Below are positions 16,467 to 26,757 of a DNA stretch of 46,966 nucleotides, one piece after another. The stretch comes from JAVWMQ01 sp036637375 (GTDB taxonomy: Bacteria > Bacillota > Clostridia > Peptostreptococcales > Anaerovoracaceae). Below the pieces are notes generated by a model. The model searched no databases and had not been told where the DNA came from. It saw only the letters and a program-made list of their open reading frames with translations. Location: assembly GCA_036637375.1 (NCBI GenBank), contig JAVWMQ010000009.1, forward strand, positions 1 to 46,966, written 5' to 3'. The translations under genes and the position numbers were made by a program. The stretch's first letter is position 1; every line of letters starts with the position of its first letter.

Positions 16467-17752
16467 AAAATGCCATTGAAAAAATAGCTGAATTTAATAG
16501 ATTTGGCAGTGTTTTGGGTCTTGAAAGAATGAATAGCCTTCTTTCAAGACTTGGAAATCCAGAAAAAGAATTAAAAGTAATTCATGTTGCAGGAACAAAT
16601 GGAAAAGGCTCTGTTTGCAGATTTTTAACTAAAGCATTAAAGGCAAACGGATACAAGGTTGGACTATATTCCTCACCTTTTTTGGAAGTTTTTAATGAGA
16701 GAATTGAATTTGATGGTGAAAATATTTCAGACGATGACCTTGAACGTTCTACGGAATTAGTATTGTCTAAAGTTTCTGAAATGGTAAAAGACGGAGAAGA
16801 CTCACCAACAGAATTTGAAGTTGTAACAGCAGTAGCTATTATATATTTCAAACAAAAAAATGCAGATCTAGTAGTGCTTGAAGTTGGCCTTGGTGGGAGA
16901 GGGGATTCTACCAACGTTATTGAAAAGCCATTAGTTAGCGTAATTACGTCTATATCTTTTGACCATATGGATAGGCTTGGTAACACGATTGCCGAAATTG
17001 CAGGTGAAAAAGCTGGTATAATTAAAGAAAATGTACCAGTTATTTCAAATGTATCTGATATAGAAGCTGCCAGGGTAATTGCAAAAACTGCTTATGAAAA
17101 AAATGCAGTGCTTTACGATGTTAGTAGGTGCAAATATTCAATTAAAAATTCTGATATTGGTGGAAGTGTTTTTGACAGTATTATTCTTGATGAAGCTTAC
17201 TGTGATGTAGCTATTTCCATGGTAGGAAAGCATCAGGTTGCAAATGCAATTACTGCTCTAGCAACTATTGAATTATTGAGGAAAAAGGGTATAATTAAAG
17301 TAGAACGCACTAAACTTTATAAGGGGATTTGTGAAGGAATAAATAGAGGGCGTTTTGAAGTTATGAGCAGAGAGCCGTTTTATATTATTGATGGCGCTCA
17401 TAATGAGGCAGGTATGAAGGCTTTTGTAGAAACGGTTAATGAACATCTTGGTAACAAGAAGTTAGTAACCGTTGTTGGTATGCTTAAAGACAAAGAAACC
17501 GACAAAATTCTAGGTATTTTAAAAGAATTGCCTGGTGATTATATTGCTACAGAGCCAGATAACATTAGGAAACTGGACAAAGAGGATCTGAGAGATTCAA
17601 TGGCTACTCAAGGTATTAATGTTATTGACTGCTTGCTACCTAAGGATGCAATAAATAAAGTAAAAGAAATTGAAAAAAATTATGAAGGAATTCTATTTGT
17701 AGGCTCACTATATTTGATAGGTGAAATTAGGAGGATATTAAATGGATATTAA
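16463..17752 (+). CDS. folC: folylpolyglutamate synthase / dihydrofolate synthase
   Basis: FolC adds glutamate to dihydropteroate and to reduced folates in an ATP-dependent ligase reaction. The P-loop VIHVAGTNGKGSVCRFL is near residue 43, with SPFLEVFNERI, VVLEVGLGGRGDSTNV, SFDHMDRLGNT and the C-terminal IIDGAHNEAGM. Length is 429. The valS-folC order is common in Firmicutes. The start overlaps valS by four bases. Confidence 0.95.
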   Translation: MKNAIEKIAEFNRFGSVLGLERMNSLLSRLGNPEKELKVIHVAGTNGKGSVCRFLTKALKANGYKVGLYSSPFLEVFNERIEFDGENISDDDLERSTELVLSKVSEMVKDGEDSPTEFEVVTAVAIIYFKQKNADLVVLEVGLGGRGDSTNVIEKPLVSVITSISFDHMDRLGNTIAEIAGEKAGIIKENVPVISNVSDIEAARVIAKTAYEKNAVLYDVSRCKYSIKNSDIGGSVFDSIILDEAYCDVAISMVGKHQVANAITALATIELLRKKGIIKVERTKLYKGICEGINRGRFEVMSREPFYIIDGAHNEAGMKAFVETVNEHLGNKKLVTVVGMLKDKETDKILGILKELPGDYIATEPDNIRKLDKEDLRDSMATQGINVIDCLLPKDAINKVKEIEKNYEGILFVGSLYLIGEIRRILNGY

Positions 17753-18650
17753 GAAGAGAGAAAAAGTATTATTGTTTTATAACCCAAACTCTGGTAATGG
17801 ACTTTTTAAGAACAACTTAGATGTTATTATTGGGAGATTTCAAGACAAGGGATTTCAGGTAGTGCCAGTAAGAGCAGCAAAAGGGCTAGCAATAGAAGAT
17901 GCAATGGCAGAGATGGATCCTGATTATTATAGACAAATTATTGTTGCTGGTGGTGATGGGACTATTAATATTTGTGTAAATGCAATGATTAAAAATAACA
18001 TTGACTTACCACTTGCTATTTTTCCAACTGGTACAGCTAATGATTTTGCATATTACTTTGATTTACCACAGGATATAGAATCTATGGTTGATATTGCCAT
18101 GGGAAATCATTATACCGAGGCTGATGTAGGTGTTTGCAACGACAGATACTTTATAAATGTTGCTGCACTTGGAAATTTAGTTGACGTTAGCCAAAAAACT
18201 GATCCGAACCTAAAAAATACATTGGGTATTTTTTCATATTACCTAAAAGGTTTAACAGAGGTAGTAAACTTGAAACCATTGCCAGTTAAGCTAACTACAC
18301 CAGAAACTGTATTCGAAGAAACTATGTTTTTTATGGTTGTGCTTAATGGTATATCAGCGGGAGGGTTCAAGAAGCTTTCACCAAATTCAGAAGTTAATGA
18401 CGGACTTTTGGACGTTGTTTTATTTAGAAAAATGCCAATTATTGATTTTGCACCATTGTTATTCCAGATTTTGCAAGGAAATCATCCGGAAAACAAACAT
18501 GTTTTGAGTTTCAAAACTTCAGAATTGTTAATTGAGTCACCTGTGGATATTTCTACTGATGTGGATGGTGAACATGGCGAAAAATTACCGATTAAATTAA
18601 ATGTGTTAAATAGAAGATTAAAGATATTTACTGCAAAAGATGATGTTTAG
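17742..18650 (+). CDS. diacylglycerol/lipid kinase, YegS/DgkB family
   Basis: This family phosphorylates diacylglycerol or related lipids. The N-terminal catalytic domain shows YNPNSGNG, VAGGDGTINICVNAM and FPTGTANDFA, the nucleotide-binding signature of the DAGK catalytic fold. The C-terminal beta-sandwich domain includes NGISAGGFKKLSPNSEVNDG. Length is 302, typical of Firmicute DgkB or YegS. The ribosome binding site AGGAGG is inside the folC 3' end and the genes overlap by 11 bases. Its position among phospholipid genes (plsX, plsY, gpsA) supports a lipid role, but the exact substrate is inference. Confidence 0.85.
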   Translation: MDIKKREKVLLFYNPNSGNGLFKNNLDVIIGRFQDKGFQVVPVRAAKGLAIEDAMAEMDPDYYRQIIVAGGDGTINICVNAMIKNNIDLPLAIFPTGTANDFAYYFDLPQDIESMVDIAMGNHYTEADVGVCNDRYFINVAALGNLVDVSQKTDPNLKNTLGIFSYYLKGLTEVVNLKPLPVKLTTPETVFEETMFFMVVLNGISAGGFKKLSPNSEVNDGLLDVVLFRKMPIIDFAPLLFQILQGNHPENKHVLSFKTSELLIESPVDISTDVDGEHGEKLPIKLNVLNRRLKIFTAKDDV

Positions 18651-18669
18651 ATAGAAAAGAGGAGTAATC

Positions 18670-19689
18670 ATGAGAATTATTATTGATGGAATGGGTGGAG
18701 ATAATGCACCTGGAGAAATTGTAAAAGGAGCTATACTGGCGGCAAAAGAAATCGAAGATGAAATTGTTATTGTTGGTAAAGAAGATTTGATAAACAATGA
18801 ACTAAAAAAATATTCTTATGACAACAACCAGATTACAGTTGTAAATGCAGAGGAAGTAATTGAAAATGAAGATGCCCCTGTTAAGGCTGTAAGAAAGAAA
18901 AAAGATTCATCTTTAGTAGTTGGTATTAATATGGTTAAAGAGGGCGAAGGCGATTTGTTTGTATCTGCAGGTAATACAGGAGCACTTCTAGCAGGAAGCC
19001 TTTTTGGACTTGGCAGAATACAGGGGATTGATAGACCTGCTTTGGCAACTATTTACCCTATACTAGGCAAAGAGCCAGCTTTAATGGTTGATGCTGGGGC
19101 AAATGCGGAATGTAAACCAAATAATCTACTTGAATTTGGTATGATGGGAAGCATTTATATGGAAAAAGTAATAGGTAGACCGAATCCAAGAATTGGGCTT
19201 GTGAACCTTGGGGTAGAGGAAAACAAAGGGACCACACTGACAAAGGCGGCACATGAACTTTTAGCAAAAAGCCACGTTAATTTCGTTGGAAATGTAGAAG
19301 CTAGAGAAGTTCCAAAGGGGGCTTGTGATGTTATTGTTTGTGATGGTTTTGTTGGAAATGTAATCCTTAAATTAACAGAAGGACTTGCATGGAATATTTT
19401 GAAATTATTAAAGGCGAAATTTACTGATGGTATGGTAGCTAAAGTCGGGGCACTTTTCCTAAAGAATAAGTTGGGAGAATTAAAAGAGGAATTTGACTAT
19501 AGCGAATATGGTGGAGCTCCGATTTTGGGAGTTAAGGGACCTGTTGTTAAAATGCATGGTTCTTCTAGTGCAAATGGTGTTAAAAACACTATTTTGAAGG
19601 GGATTCCTTATGCCAAAGAAAATGTAGTTGGTACAATTTCTGATGCAGTATTTGACATTGAGGAGATTATTATTAGTGAAGATGACTAA
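18670..19689 (+). CDS. plsX: phosphate acyltransferase PlsX
   Basis: PlsX converts acyl-ACP to acyl-phosphate, the donor used by PlsY for the first acylation of glycerol 3-phosphate. The N-terminus IIIDGMGGDNAPGEIVKG is diagnostic, followed by SAGNTGALLAGS, VNLGVEENKGT and DVIVCDGFVGNVILKL. Length is 339. AGAGGAG precedes the ATG. Commonly plsX is followed by acpP and then rnc; here rnc overlaps plsX directly and no acpP lies between. Confidence 0.96.
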   Translation: MRIIIDGMGGDNAPGEIVKGAILAAKEIEDEIVIVGKEDLINNELKKYSYDNNQITVVNAEEVIENEDAPVKAVRKKKDSSLVVGINMVKEGEGDLFVSAGNTGALLAGSLFGLGRIQGIDRPALATIYPILGKEPALMVDAGANAECKPNNLLEFGMMGSIYMEKVIGRPNPRIGLVNLGVEENKGTTLTKAAHELLAKSHVNFVGNVEAREVPKGACDVIVCDGFVGNVILKLTEGLAWNILKLLKAKFTDGMVAKVGALFLKNKLGELKEEFDYSEYGGAPILGVKGPVVKMHGSSSANGVKNTILKGIPYAKENVVGTISDAVFDIEEIIISEDD

Positions 19690-20359
19690 TTTTGAAGAAA
19701 AAATTAAATATAAATTTAAGGATAGATCTCTTTTGGAATTGGCGTTGACTCATAGTTCGTATGCCAAAGAAAATGGACTTTCGAGAAACAAATGTAACGA
19801 AAGGCTAGAGTTCCTTGGAGATGCGTTTTTTGATGCCATTATTGGGGAAGAACTTTACAAGATAAGGCCAAATGACAAGGAGGGTGTGCTAAGCAAGACT
19901 AGAGCTGATGTGGTTTGTGAAACTTCACTGGCAAAAGTCGCACGCTCTTTGGGTATGGGTGACTTGATTAAAATGGGCAAAGGCGAAATTGTAACTAAGG
20001 GAAACGAGAAGGATTCGATTTTAGCTGATGCGGTTGAGGCAGTAATTGGAGCAATTTATCTCGAAAGTGGTTATGATACTGTCAAAGGCGTAGTCTTGGA
20101 TTTATTCAAAGATTTAATTGTAGAAGCTATTTCTGGGAAACTAAATGTAGATTACAAAAGTGCTTTCCAAGAAATGATGCAAAAAAAGGGGACTGTTAGC
20201 ATTAAATATTCCCTGTTGAAAACTGATGGGCCAGATCACCAAAAGACGTTTTTTGTCGAGTTAACAGTTGATGGTGAGAAGTTTGGCTTTGGTGTTGGTA
20301 AAAGTAAAAAAGAGGCAGAACAAGCTGCTGCCAAGAGTGCTTTAGTGGGAGATGTTTAA
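19682..20359 (+). CDS. rnc: ribonuclease III
   Basis: RNase III cuts double-stranded RNA in rRNA and mRNA processing. The signature NERLEFLGDAFFDAIIG (near residue 40) and the second catalytic segment SILADAVEAVIGAIYLE are present, followed by a C-terminal double-stranded-RNA-binding domain (DYKSAFQEMMQ, SKKEAEQAAAKSAL). The start is MTNFEEK at 19682, overlapping the plsX end by eight bases. GTG at 19676 is an alternative, better spaced from the GGAG at 19662-19665. Length is 225. Confidence 0.95.
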   Translation: MTNFEEKIKYKFKDRSLLELALTHSSYAKENGLSRNKCNERLEFLGDAFFDAIIGEELYKIRPNDKEGVLSKTRADVVCETSLAKVARSLGMGDLIKMGKGEIVTKGNEKDSILADAVEAVIGAIYLESGYDTVKGVVLDLFKDLIVEAISGKLNVDYKSAFQEMMQKKGTVSIKYSLLKTDGPDHQKTFFVELTVDGEKFGFGVGKSKKEAEQAAAKSALVGDV

Positions 20360-23300
20360 TGTACTTTAAAAGAATTGAAATGCATGGGTTCAAATCATTT
20401 GCAGAACCTGTAACAATTGAATTTGACAAAGGTATAACCTGTGTTGTTGGTCCTAATGGTAGTGGTAAAAGTAACATTAGTGATGCAATAAGATGGGTTC
20501 TTGGTGAACAAAGTCCAAAGATGCTTCGTGGAGGCAAGATGGAAGATGTTATTTTTTCTGGTACTGCTAGTCGTAAGAGTAGGGGTATGGCAGAGGTAAC
20601 TCTTGTAATCGATAACCATACGGGTATTTTGCCAACTCCTTATAATGAAGTAGCTATTACAAGGCGAATGTATAGGTCAGGGGAAAGTGAATATGAAATA
20701 AACAACAACCAGTGTAGAATGAAAGATATTAGAGAACTTTTAATGGATACTGGTATTGGCGTTGATGGATATTCTCTAATTGGACAAGGTAAAATTTCAG
20801 ATATCATCAGTAATAAAACTGACAGCATTAGAGAAATTTTTGAGGAAACCGCAGGTATTGTAAGCTATAGAACAAAAAAAGCTGAAACAGAGCGTAAACT
20901 TGCTTCTACAACAGCTAATATGGAAAGAGTTACGGATATAGTTTCAGAAATCGAAAGTAGAATCGGAACGCTAAAAGAGGATAGTGAAAAGGCTGAGGAG
21001 TATATTAAACTTAGAGATAGATATAAGGCACTTGAAATCAATATTACATTAAATAATATTGAAAATATTGATGAAAAAAACAAAGCCCTAAAGGAAGATC
21101 TTGATGAATTATCTGTTGAGATTGAAGAATCAAAACATAAGAGGGAAGAATTAGAACTTTTAATAAACAATGGGCAGGAAAGAAGTAAAAATTTAGAAGA
21201 GTTACTTGATGAAAAGAAACAAGAGCTTATTGAAAAAATAGGCGAAATTAATAATATAGAAAATCAAAGCCATGTAAATAAGGAAAAAGTATTAGGTATT
21301 GTAACTAATATTGAGAGATTAGAGTTAGAAATTAAAGAAACTGAAGAAAAAATTGAAAGAGAAAAAAATAGCCTAGGTGAGCTACTTTTAAATAAAAATG
21401 CTATTGACGAAAGACACAAGGCTCTTAGCCAAAGTCTTGATCAATGTATCGAAGAGTTTTCTGCTGCTACGTCAAATTTTGCCAATGGAGCAGAAGCACT
21501 GGAAAGTAAAAAGAATAGTTTGTTTAAGCTTTCAAATGTAATAAGTACAAAGGAAGCTGAATTAAAAAGTATTGAAAACCTAAAAGGAACTCTGGAAAGC
21601 AGGCGAGTAAAGCTGATTGAGGAAATGGAAAATGAAAACATGGAAACTTCAACAGCTGAAGAGGAACTAGAAACTGCAATTAGAGAAAGAGATTCGCTAA
21701 AAAATAAAAAGGAAGAACTACAAAATGAAGTAAAGAATCTTAAAGAAGAATACTCTAAGGTTCGAAGTAGTCAAAGTGAATGCAGCAAAAAATTAGAAGA
21801 AGCTAACATTGAAATTTCTCAAGTGTCAACAAGGAAAAGAACAATTGAAGAAATGGAAAGTAATTATGAGGGATATAATTACGGTGTTAAATTTGTAATG
21901 AAAAGTGGCACAAGTGGTGTGTGCGGTGTTGTTGCTGAATTAATAGGTGTGCCTGATGGGCTCCAAGTTGCACTTGAAACAGCCCTTGGTGGAACTATGC
22001 AAAATATAGTTTGTGAAAACGACGAAACAGCCAAAAGAGCCATAAGATTGCTAAAGGATAACAAAGCTGGCAGAGTGACGTTTTTGCCTATAGAGTCGAT
22101 TAATTATAGAACAACAAACAAAGAAGCTAAGGTGATGAACCATAGTGGATTTGAGGGATATGCTGTCGATTGTGTGAATTTTGATGAGAAATACAGAGGA
22201 ATAATATCCTATATTTTGGGAAATGTAATAATTGCAGATACAATGGACAATGCTGTAAAAATTTCCAAAATATCTGGTAAAGGTATGAAGGTTGTTACTC
22301 TTGATGGTGAAATAATAAATGCTTCAGGAGCAGTAACTGGTGGAAAATACAAGAATAATTCTGCAAATTTACTTGAGAGAAAAGGTGAAATAACGAAATT
22401 AGAGGAAACTATTAAGTTATTAATTAAAAAACAGCAAGTAGAAACAGAGAAGAAAAAAGAATTAGAGATTAGAGAAGAAGCTTTGTTAAAAGATGCAACA
22501 AATAAAGACAGTGACTACAGAAATGTGGAAATGCAGCTATTGGCAAAGGAAAACGAAATTGAAATTACAAAGTCGCTATTAAATGATTATGAAGAGAATG
22601 CAAAGAAATGGGAAGTTGCTATTTCAACCATTGATAATGAACAAGAAATGTCAAATCATAATGTTGAGCAGATTAAGAGGTTAATTAGCGAAACCAGTTT
22701 GGAGCTTGAAAACCTAAAAGAGCATATAGAAACTGACACCTTAAACCATGAAAGAAATAAAACTGAATTAGATGAGATTAACCAAAAGATCACAGAGGCT
22801 AGGATTGCGGTTAATACTTGTGAAGGTGAAAAGAATAGTGTTGATTCTCTAATAGATAGAATTAATGAAACCTTAGAGCAGCATAAAGCTGATATAGAAA
22901 AAAAGAAAAGCGACCTAACCGAAAACATTGCAAATAAAAATCAGCTTGATAATAGTTTTGACTTTAGTGAAAGTGAGGTTAAGGCTAAAGAAGAAGAAAA
23001 GCAATTTATTGAAGACAAAATAGCAAAGCTGACAGAAGAAAGAGCATTAGAAAATACCAAGTTAAGTGATTTAATAAAAGCTAAAGAGGAAATTGACAAC
23101 AAAAGTGCTAGTATTCAAAATCAAAAATATGAAATTGATATTAAGCAAGCGAGACTTGATACTCAGCTAGATAACTACAAGAACAAACTTTGGGAAGAAT
23201 TTGAAGTATCATACTTGCAGGCTCTGGAACTAAAAACCGAAGAATTTGCAATGCAAGGAGCAATTAGAGAAAATAGAGAAATCAAAAACAGAATAAAGGA

Positions 23301-23907
23301 GCTTGGGGAAGTTAATATCGGAGCTATTAAAGAATATGAAAGTGTTAGCGAGAGATATGTTTTCCTATCGGCACAGCGTGATGATATAAATAAATCTATG
23401 GAAGAATTAAGATTAATTGTATCAGATATGGACAAAGTGATTAGAGAAAAATTCAAGGAAAGTTTTGATGAAATTGTCCTTAACTTTGAAGAAATCTTTG
23501 TGGAATTCTTTGGGGGAGGGCATGGCAAAATAACTCTTGATAATGAAGAAAATCCACTAGAAGCTGTAATTGAAATAAACGCTCAGCCACCAGGCAAGCA
23601 GTTAAAAAATATTAATTTACTATCTGGGGGAGAAAAAACCATGACAGCTATAGCGTTAATGTTTGCGGTTTTAAAAACAAAACCAACGCCTTGCTGTATT
23701 TTGGATGAGGTTGAAGCGGCACTAGATGATCATAATATTCATGTTTTTGCCAATTACTTAAAGAACTTTGAGGACATTCAGTTTACATTGATTACTCACC
23801 AAAAAACAACAATGGAGCATGCAGATGTAATGTATGGCGTAACTATGCCAGAAAGAGGAATATCCAAAGTATTTTCGCTGGATTTGGGACAAAAATTACC
23901 ACTATAA
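20359..23907 (+). CDS. smc: chromosome segregation ATPase SMC
   Basis: SMC is the core of bacterial condensin and acts with ScpA and ScpB. Walker A is GPNGSGKSNISDAI (near residue 32). Two long coiled coils (about 170-500 and 670-1010) flank the hinge (about 510-650, with GVCGVVAELI and GTMQNIV). The C-terminal head has the signature LSGGEK (near 1089) and Walker B CCILDEVEAALDD (near 1115). Length is 1182, usual. The ATG overlaps the rnc stop by one base. Confidence 0.97.
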   Translation: MYFKRIEMHGFKSFAEPVTIEFDKGITCVVGPNGSGKSNISDAIRWVLGEQSPKMLRGGKMEDVIFSGTASRKSRGMAEVTLVIDNHTGILPTPYNEVAITRRMYRSGESEYEINNNQCRMKDIRELLMDTGIGVDGYSLIGQGKISDIISNKTDSIREIFEETAGIVSYRTKKAETERKLASTTANMERVTDIVSEIESRIGTLKEDSEKAEEYIKLRDRYKALEINITLNNIENIDEKNKALKEDLDELSVEIEESKHKREELELLINNGQERSKNLEELLDEKKQELIEKIGEINNIENQSHVNKEKVLGIVTNIERLELEIKETEEKIEREKNSLGELLLNKNAIDERHKALSQSLDQCIEEFSAATSNFANGAEALESKKNSLFKLSNVISTKEAELKSIENLKGTLESRRVKLIEEMENENMETSTAEEELETAIRERDSLKNKKEELQNEVKNLKEEYSKVRSSQSECSKKLEEANIEISQVSTRKRTIEEMESNYEGYNYGVKFVMKSGTSGVCGVVAELIGVPDGLQVALETALGGTMQNIVCENDETAKRAIRLLKDNKAGRVTFLPIESINYRTTNKEAKVMNHSGFEGYAVDCVNFDEKYRGIISYILGNVIIADTMDNAVKISKISGKGMKVVTLDGEIINASGAVTGGKYKNNSANLLERKGEITKLEETIKLLIKKQQVETEKKKELEIREEALLKDATNKDSDYRNVEMQLLAKENEIEITKSLLNDYEENAKKWEVAISTIDNEQEMSNHNVEQIKRLISETSLELENLKEHIETDTLNHERNKTELDEINQKITEARIAVNTCEGEKNSVDSLIDRINETLEQHKADIEKKKSDLTENIANKNQLDNSFDFSESEVKAKEEEKQFIEDKIAKLTEERALENTKLSDLIKAKEEIDNKSASIQNQKYEIDIKQARLDTQLDNYKNKLWEEFEVSYLQALELKTEEFAMQGAIRENREIKNRIKELGEVNIGAIKEYESVSERYVFLSAQRDDINKSMEELRLIVSDMDKVIREKFKESFDEIVLNFEEIFVEFFGGGHGKITLDNEENPLEAVIEINAQPPGKQLKNINLLSGGEKTMTAIALMFAVLKTKPTPCCILDEVEAALDDHNIHVFANYLKNFEDIQFTLITHQKTTMEHADVMYGVTMPERGISKVFSLDLGQKLPL

Positions 23908-23922
23908 AAGAAAGGAAATAAT

Positions 23923-24819
23923 ATGGAATTAAAGAAGAAAAAAGGTTTCTTTGGAAGGTTATCAGAACGTATTGGCGATGCTATTATGGCGAGAGCTAAG
24001 GTTGATGAGGAGCTTTTTGAAGAACTTGAAGAAATACTAATAACTTCAGATATTGGTATGGAAACAACATTAAATATTATTGAAAGATTGAGAACTGAAG
24101 TTAAGGATGAGTACATAACAAACCCTGAGCGTGTTAGAACAAGGCTAAAGGATATTATGACTGAAGCTGTTGACAAAGGCGATAGGCACAAATTAAACGA
24201 AAGCTTTCCTTTAGTTATTTTGATGATAGGAATTAATGGTGGTGGCAAAACTACCTCAATAGGAAAGATTGCCAACAAATACCAAAAAGAAGGCAAGAGC
24301 GTGCTACTTGCAGCTGCTGATACATTTAGAGCAGCAGCTGGAGAACAGCTTGAAATTTGGGGACAAAGAGTTGGTGTGAATGTTATAAGACATCAAGAGG
24401 GTGCTGACCCTTCAGCTGTGCTATTTGATGCAGCAAGATCAGCTAAAGCCAAGAACATTGATGTTTTGATTTGTGATACTGCAGGAAGACTTCACAACAA
24501 AAAGAACTTAATGAATGAGCTTGAAAAAATGAACAAAGTTATTGATAAAGAATTCCCTGAGGCTGCAAGAGAAACACTTTTGGTTCTCGATGCAACAACA
24601 GGTAAAAACGCTGTATCACAGACCAAAGAATTTGGTGAAGTAACAGACCTTACAGGTGTTGTACTAACTAAACTAGATGGGACAGCGAAGGGCGGTATAG
24701 CTATTACTATTTCAGATGAATTTGATATGCCAATTAAATTTGTAGGAGTTGGTGAAGGTATGGATGACCTAAAGGAATTTGATCCGAAAGATTTTATAGG
24801 AGGAATTTTCGATGAGTAA
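23923..24819 (+). CDS. ftsY: signal recognition particle receptor FtsY
   Basis: FtsY is the membrane-associated GTPase that receives the SRP-ribosome complex. It has the NG domain only: a helical N domain, then G1 as GINGGGKTTSIGKIA (near 105), RAAAGEQLEIW, DTAGRLHNKKNLMNEL and TKLDGTAKGG. The second Gly in G1 replaces the commoner Val. There is no long acidic A domain, as in other Firmicutes. Length is 298. The start overlaps nothing, and the stop overlaps der by eight bases. The order smc-ftsY is widely conserved. Confidence 0.95.
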   Translation: MELKKKKGFFGRLSERIGDAIMARAKVDEELFEELEEILITSDIGMETTLNIIERLRTEVKDEYITNPERVRTRLKDIMTEAVDKGDRHKLNESFPLVILMIGINGGGKTTSIGKIANKYQKEGKSVLLAAADTFRAAAGEQLEIWGQRVGVNVIRHQEGADPSAVLFDAARSAKAKNIDVLICDTAGRLHNKKNLMNELEKMNKVIDKEFPEAARETLLVLDATTGKNAVSQTKEFGEVTDLTGVVLTKLDGTAKGGIAITISDEFDMPIKFVGVGEGMDDLKEFDPKDFIGGIFDE

Positions 24820-26131
24820 ACCATTAGTAGCCGTAGTTGGCAGACCTAATGTTGGTAAATCAACATTATTTAACAAAATAGTAGGTAGAAGAATTGCTAT
24901 TGTAGAGGACACACCAGGTGTAACTCGAGATAGAATTTATGCAGAAGCAGAGTGGAGAAATATGCACTTTGCATTAATTGATACAGGTGGAATCGAGCCT
25001 GCAAGTGAAGAAATTATTCCAGCTCAAATGAGAGAGCAGGCGCAGATTGCCATGGATACTTCAGATGTAATCTTATTTATAGTTAATGGCAAAGATGGAG
25101 TGACTCCAGATGATAGAGAAGTTGCTATGATGCTTATGAGAACAGGCAAAAAAGTGATTTTGGCTGTAAATAAAGTAGATACAGCACAACTGCCAGAAGA
25201 TTTCTATGATTTTTATGAGCTAGGACTTGGAGAACCAATGCCTATTTCAGCTGCAAATATGCTTGGAATTGGTGACTTGCTAGATGAAATTGTTGAAAGC
25301 TTTAGCGATGATGCAGATCTAGAAGAGGATGATTCTATTGGTATTGCAATTATTGGTAAACCAAATGTTGGTAAATCATCATTGGTAAATGAACTTACAG
25401 GAGAAAACAGAGTAATTGTTTCCCCTATTGCAGGGACAACAAGAGATTCAATTGATACACCATTTGAACTAAATGGCGATAAATTTACATTGATTGATAC
25501 TGCAGGTGTTCGTAGAAAAAATAGAATTAACGAGGATATAGAGAAGTATTCTGTAATAAGAGCTATCGCTGCAATTGAAAGATGTGACGTGTGTCTTTTG
25601 GTAATTGATGCGACAGAGGGTATCACTGAACAGGACAAGAGAATTGCCGGTATAGCTCATGAAGCGGGCAAAGGTATTGTAATTGTTGTAAATAAGTGGG
25701 ACTTAATTGAAAAAGAAACAAATACAATGAAGAAGTACAAAGAAGTAATTGCAAGAGAGCTTACTTTTATGTCTTATGCTTCAAGTATATTTATTTCAGT
25801 AAAAGAAAAACAGAGAGTTATGAATGTAATTCATATGGCTAAATCAGTAGCAGAAAACAGAGCTTTAAGAGTGCCGACTGGTCAGCTTAACAGCTTGATT
25901 TCTGATGCAATAATGATGAAACAGCCACCATCAGACAAGGGTAGACGTTTAAAGATTTACTATGCTACTCAGGTAGGTATCAAACCACCATTATTCTCGT
26001 TCAAAATAAACTCAAGAGACTTGATGCATTTTTCATACTCAAGATATCTTGAAAACAAAATCAGAGAAGGTTTTGGTTTTGATGGAACTTCTGTAAAATT
26101 TGTATTTAGAGAGAAAGGCGAAAAAGAATAA
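24812..26131 (+). CDS. der: ribosome biogenesis GTPase Der (EngA)
   Basis: Der has two tandem GTPase domains, a hallmark of the family, and acts in 50S assembly. The first domain has GRPNVGKSTLFN (residues 9-20), DTGG and NKVD. The second has GKPNVGKSSLVNEL (near 183), DTAGVRRK and NKWDL. A C-terminal KH-like domain follows (from about 350). Length is 439. It overlaps ftsY by eight bases and plsY by one base. Confidence 0.97.
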   Translation: MSKPLVAVVGRPNVGKSTLFNKIVGRRIAIVEDTPGVTRDRIYAEAEWRNMHFALIDTGGIEPASEEIIPAQMREQAQIAMDTSDVILFIVNGKDGVTPDDREVAMMLMRTGKKVILAVNKVDTAQLPEDFYDFYELGLGEPMPISAANMLGIGDLLDEIVESFSDDADLEEDDSIGIAIIGKPNVGKSSLVNELTGENRVIVSPIAGTTRDSIDTPFELNGDKFTLIDTAGVRRKNRINEDIEKYSVIRAIAAIERCDVCLLVIDATEGITEQDKRIAGIAHEAGKGIVIVVNKWDLIEKETNTMKKYKEVIARELTFMSYASSIFISVKEKQRVMNVIHMAKSVAENRALRVPTGQLNSLISDAIMMKQPPSDKGRRLKIYYATQVGIKPPLFSFKINSRDLMHFSYSRYLENKIREGFGFDGTSVKFVFREKGEKE

Positions 26132-26757
26132 TGTATCCAATTGAAACTTTAGGGGCTTCACCCTTTACAATAATTTGTATGGTTGTCTTGGCTTATTTCA
26201 TAGGAAACATTTCCCCATCAACAATACTTGCAAAAGCAAATGGTATTGATATTAAAAGTGCGGGAAGTGGTAATGCTGGAACAACTAATGCGCTTAGAGT
26301 GTTGGGCAAAAAAGCTGCTATAATTACTTTGATAGTTGACGTTTTAAAAGGGACTATTGCTGTTTTGCTAGGGCATTATGTTGGAGGACACTTCACTGCA
26401 ATGCTTTGTGTTGTTGGAGTATTTTGTGGTCATATTTGGCCAATTATCTATAAGTTTAAGGGCGGTAAAGGCGTTGCGACAGCGTTTGGTTCATTAGTTG
26501 GGCTTAATGTTGCAATGGGATTTACTGCATTGCTTATTGTAATCATTGGCGTTCTTGTTACTAAGAGAATGTCAGCAGGTTCAGTACTTGGTGCTGCAAC
26601 ATTTCCTATTATTGCTTGGATATTTGAGCCGGGATTTATATACCTTGGAACGGTTCTTGCGATGCTTGTTTTAGTTAAACACAGAGCAAATATTAAACGT
26701 TTAATTAATGGAGAAGAACCAAAATTGAATTTCAAAAAGAAGGAGAGAACTTCATGA
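26131..26757 (+). CDS. plsY: glycerol-3-phosphate acyltransferase PlsY
   Basis: PlsY moves an acyl group from acyl-phosphate to glycerol 3-phosphate at the membrane. Hydrophobic segments span the 208 residues. The family motifs are GNISPSTILAKANGID, GSGNAGTTNALRVLG, DVLKGTIAV and FKGGKGVATAFG. It pairs functionally with PlsX (encoded at 18670) and GpsA (the next gene), so three consecutive steps of phosphatidic acid synthesis are in this gene run. Confidence 0.95.
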   Translation: MYPIETLGASPFTIICMVVLAYFIGNISPSTILAKANGIDIKSAGSGNAGTTNALRVLGKKAAIITLIVDVLKGTIAVLLGHYVGGHFTAMLCVVGVFCGHIWPIIYKFKGGKGVATAFGSLVGLNVAMGFTALLIVIIGVLVTKRMSAGSVLGAATFPIIAWIFEPGFIYLGTVLAMLVLVKHRANIKRLINGEEPKLNFKKKERTS

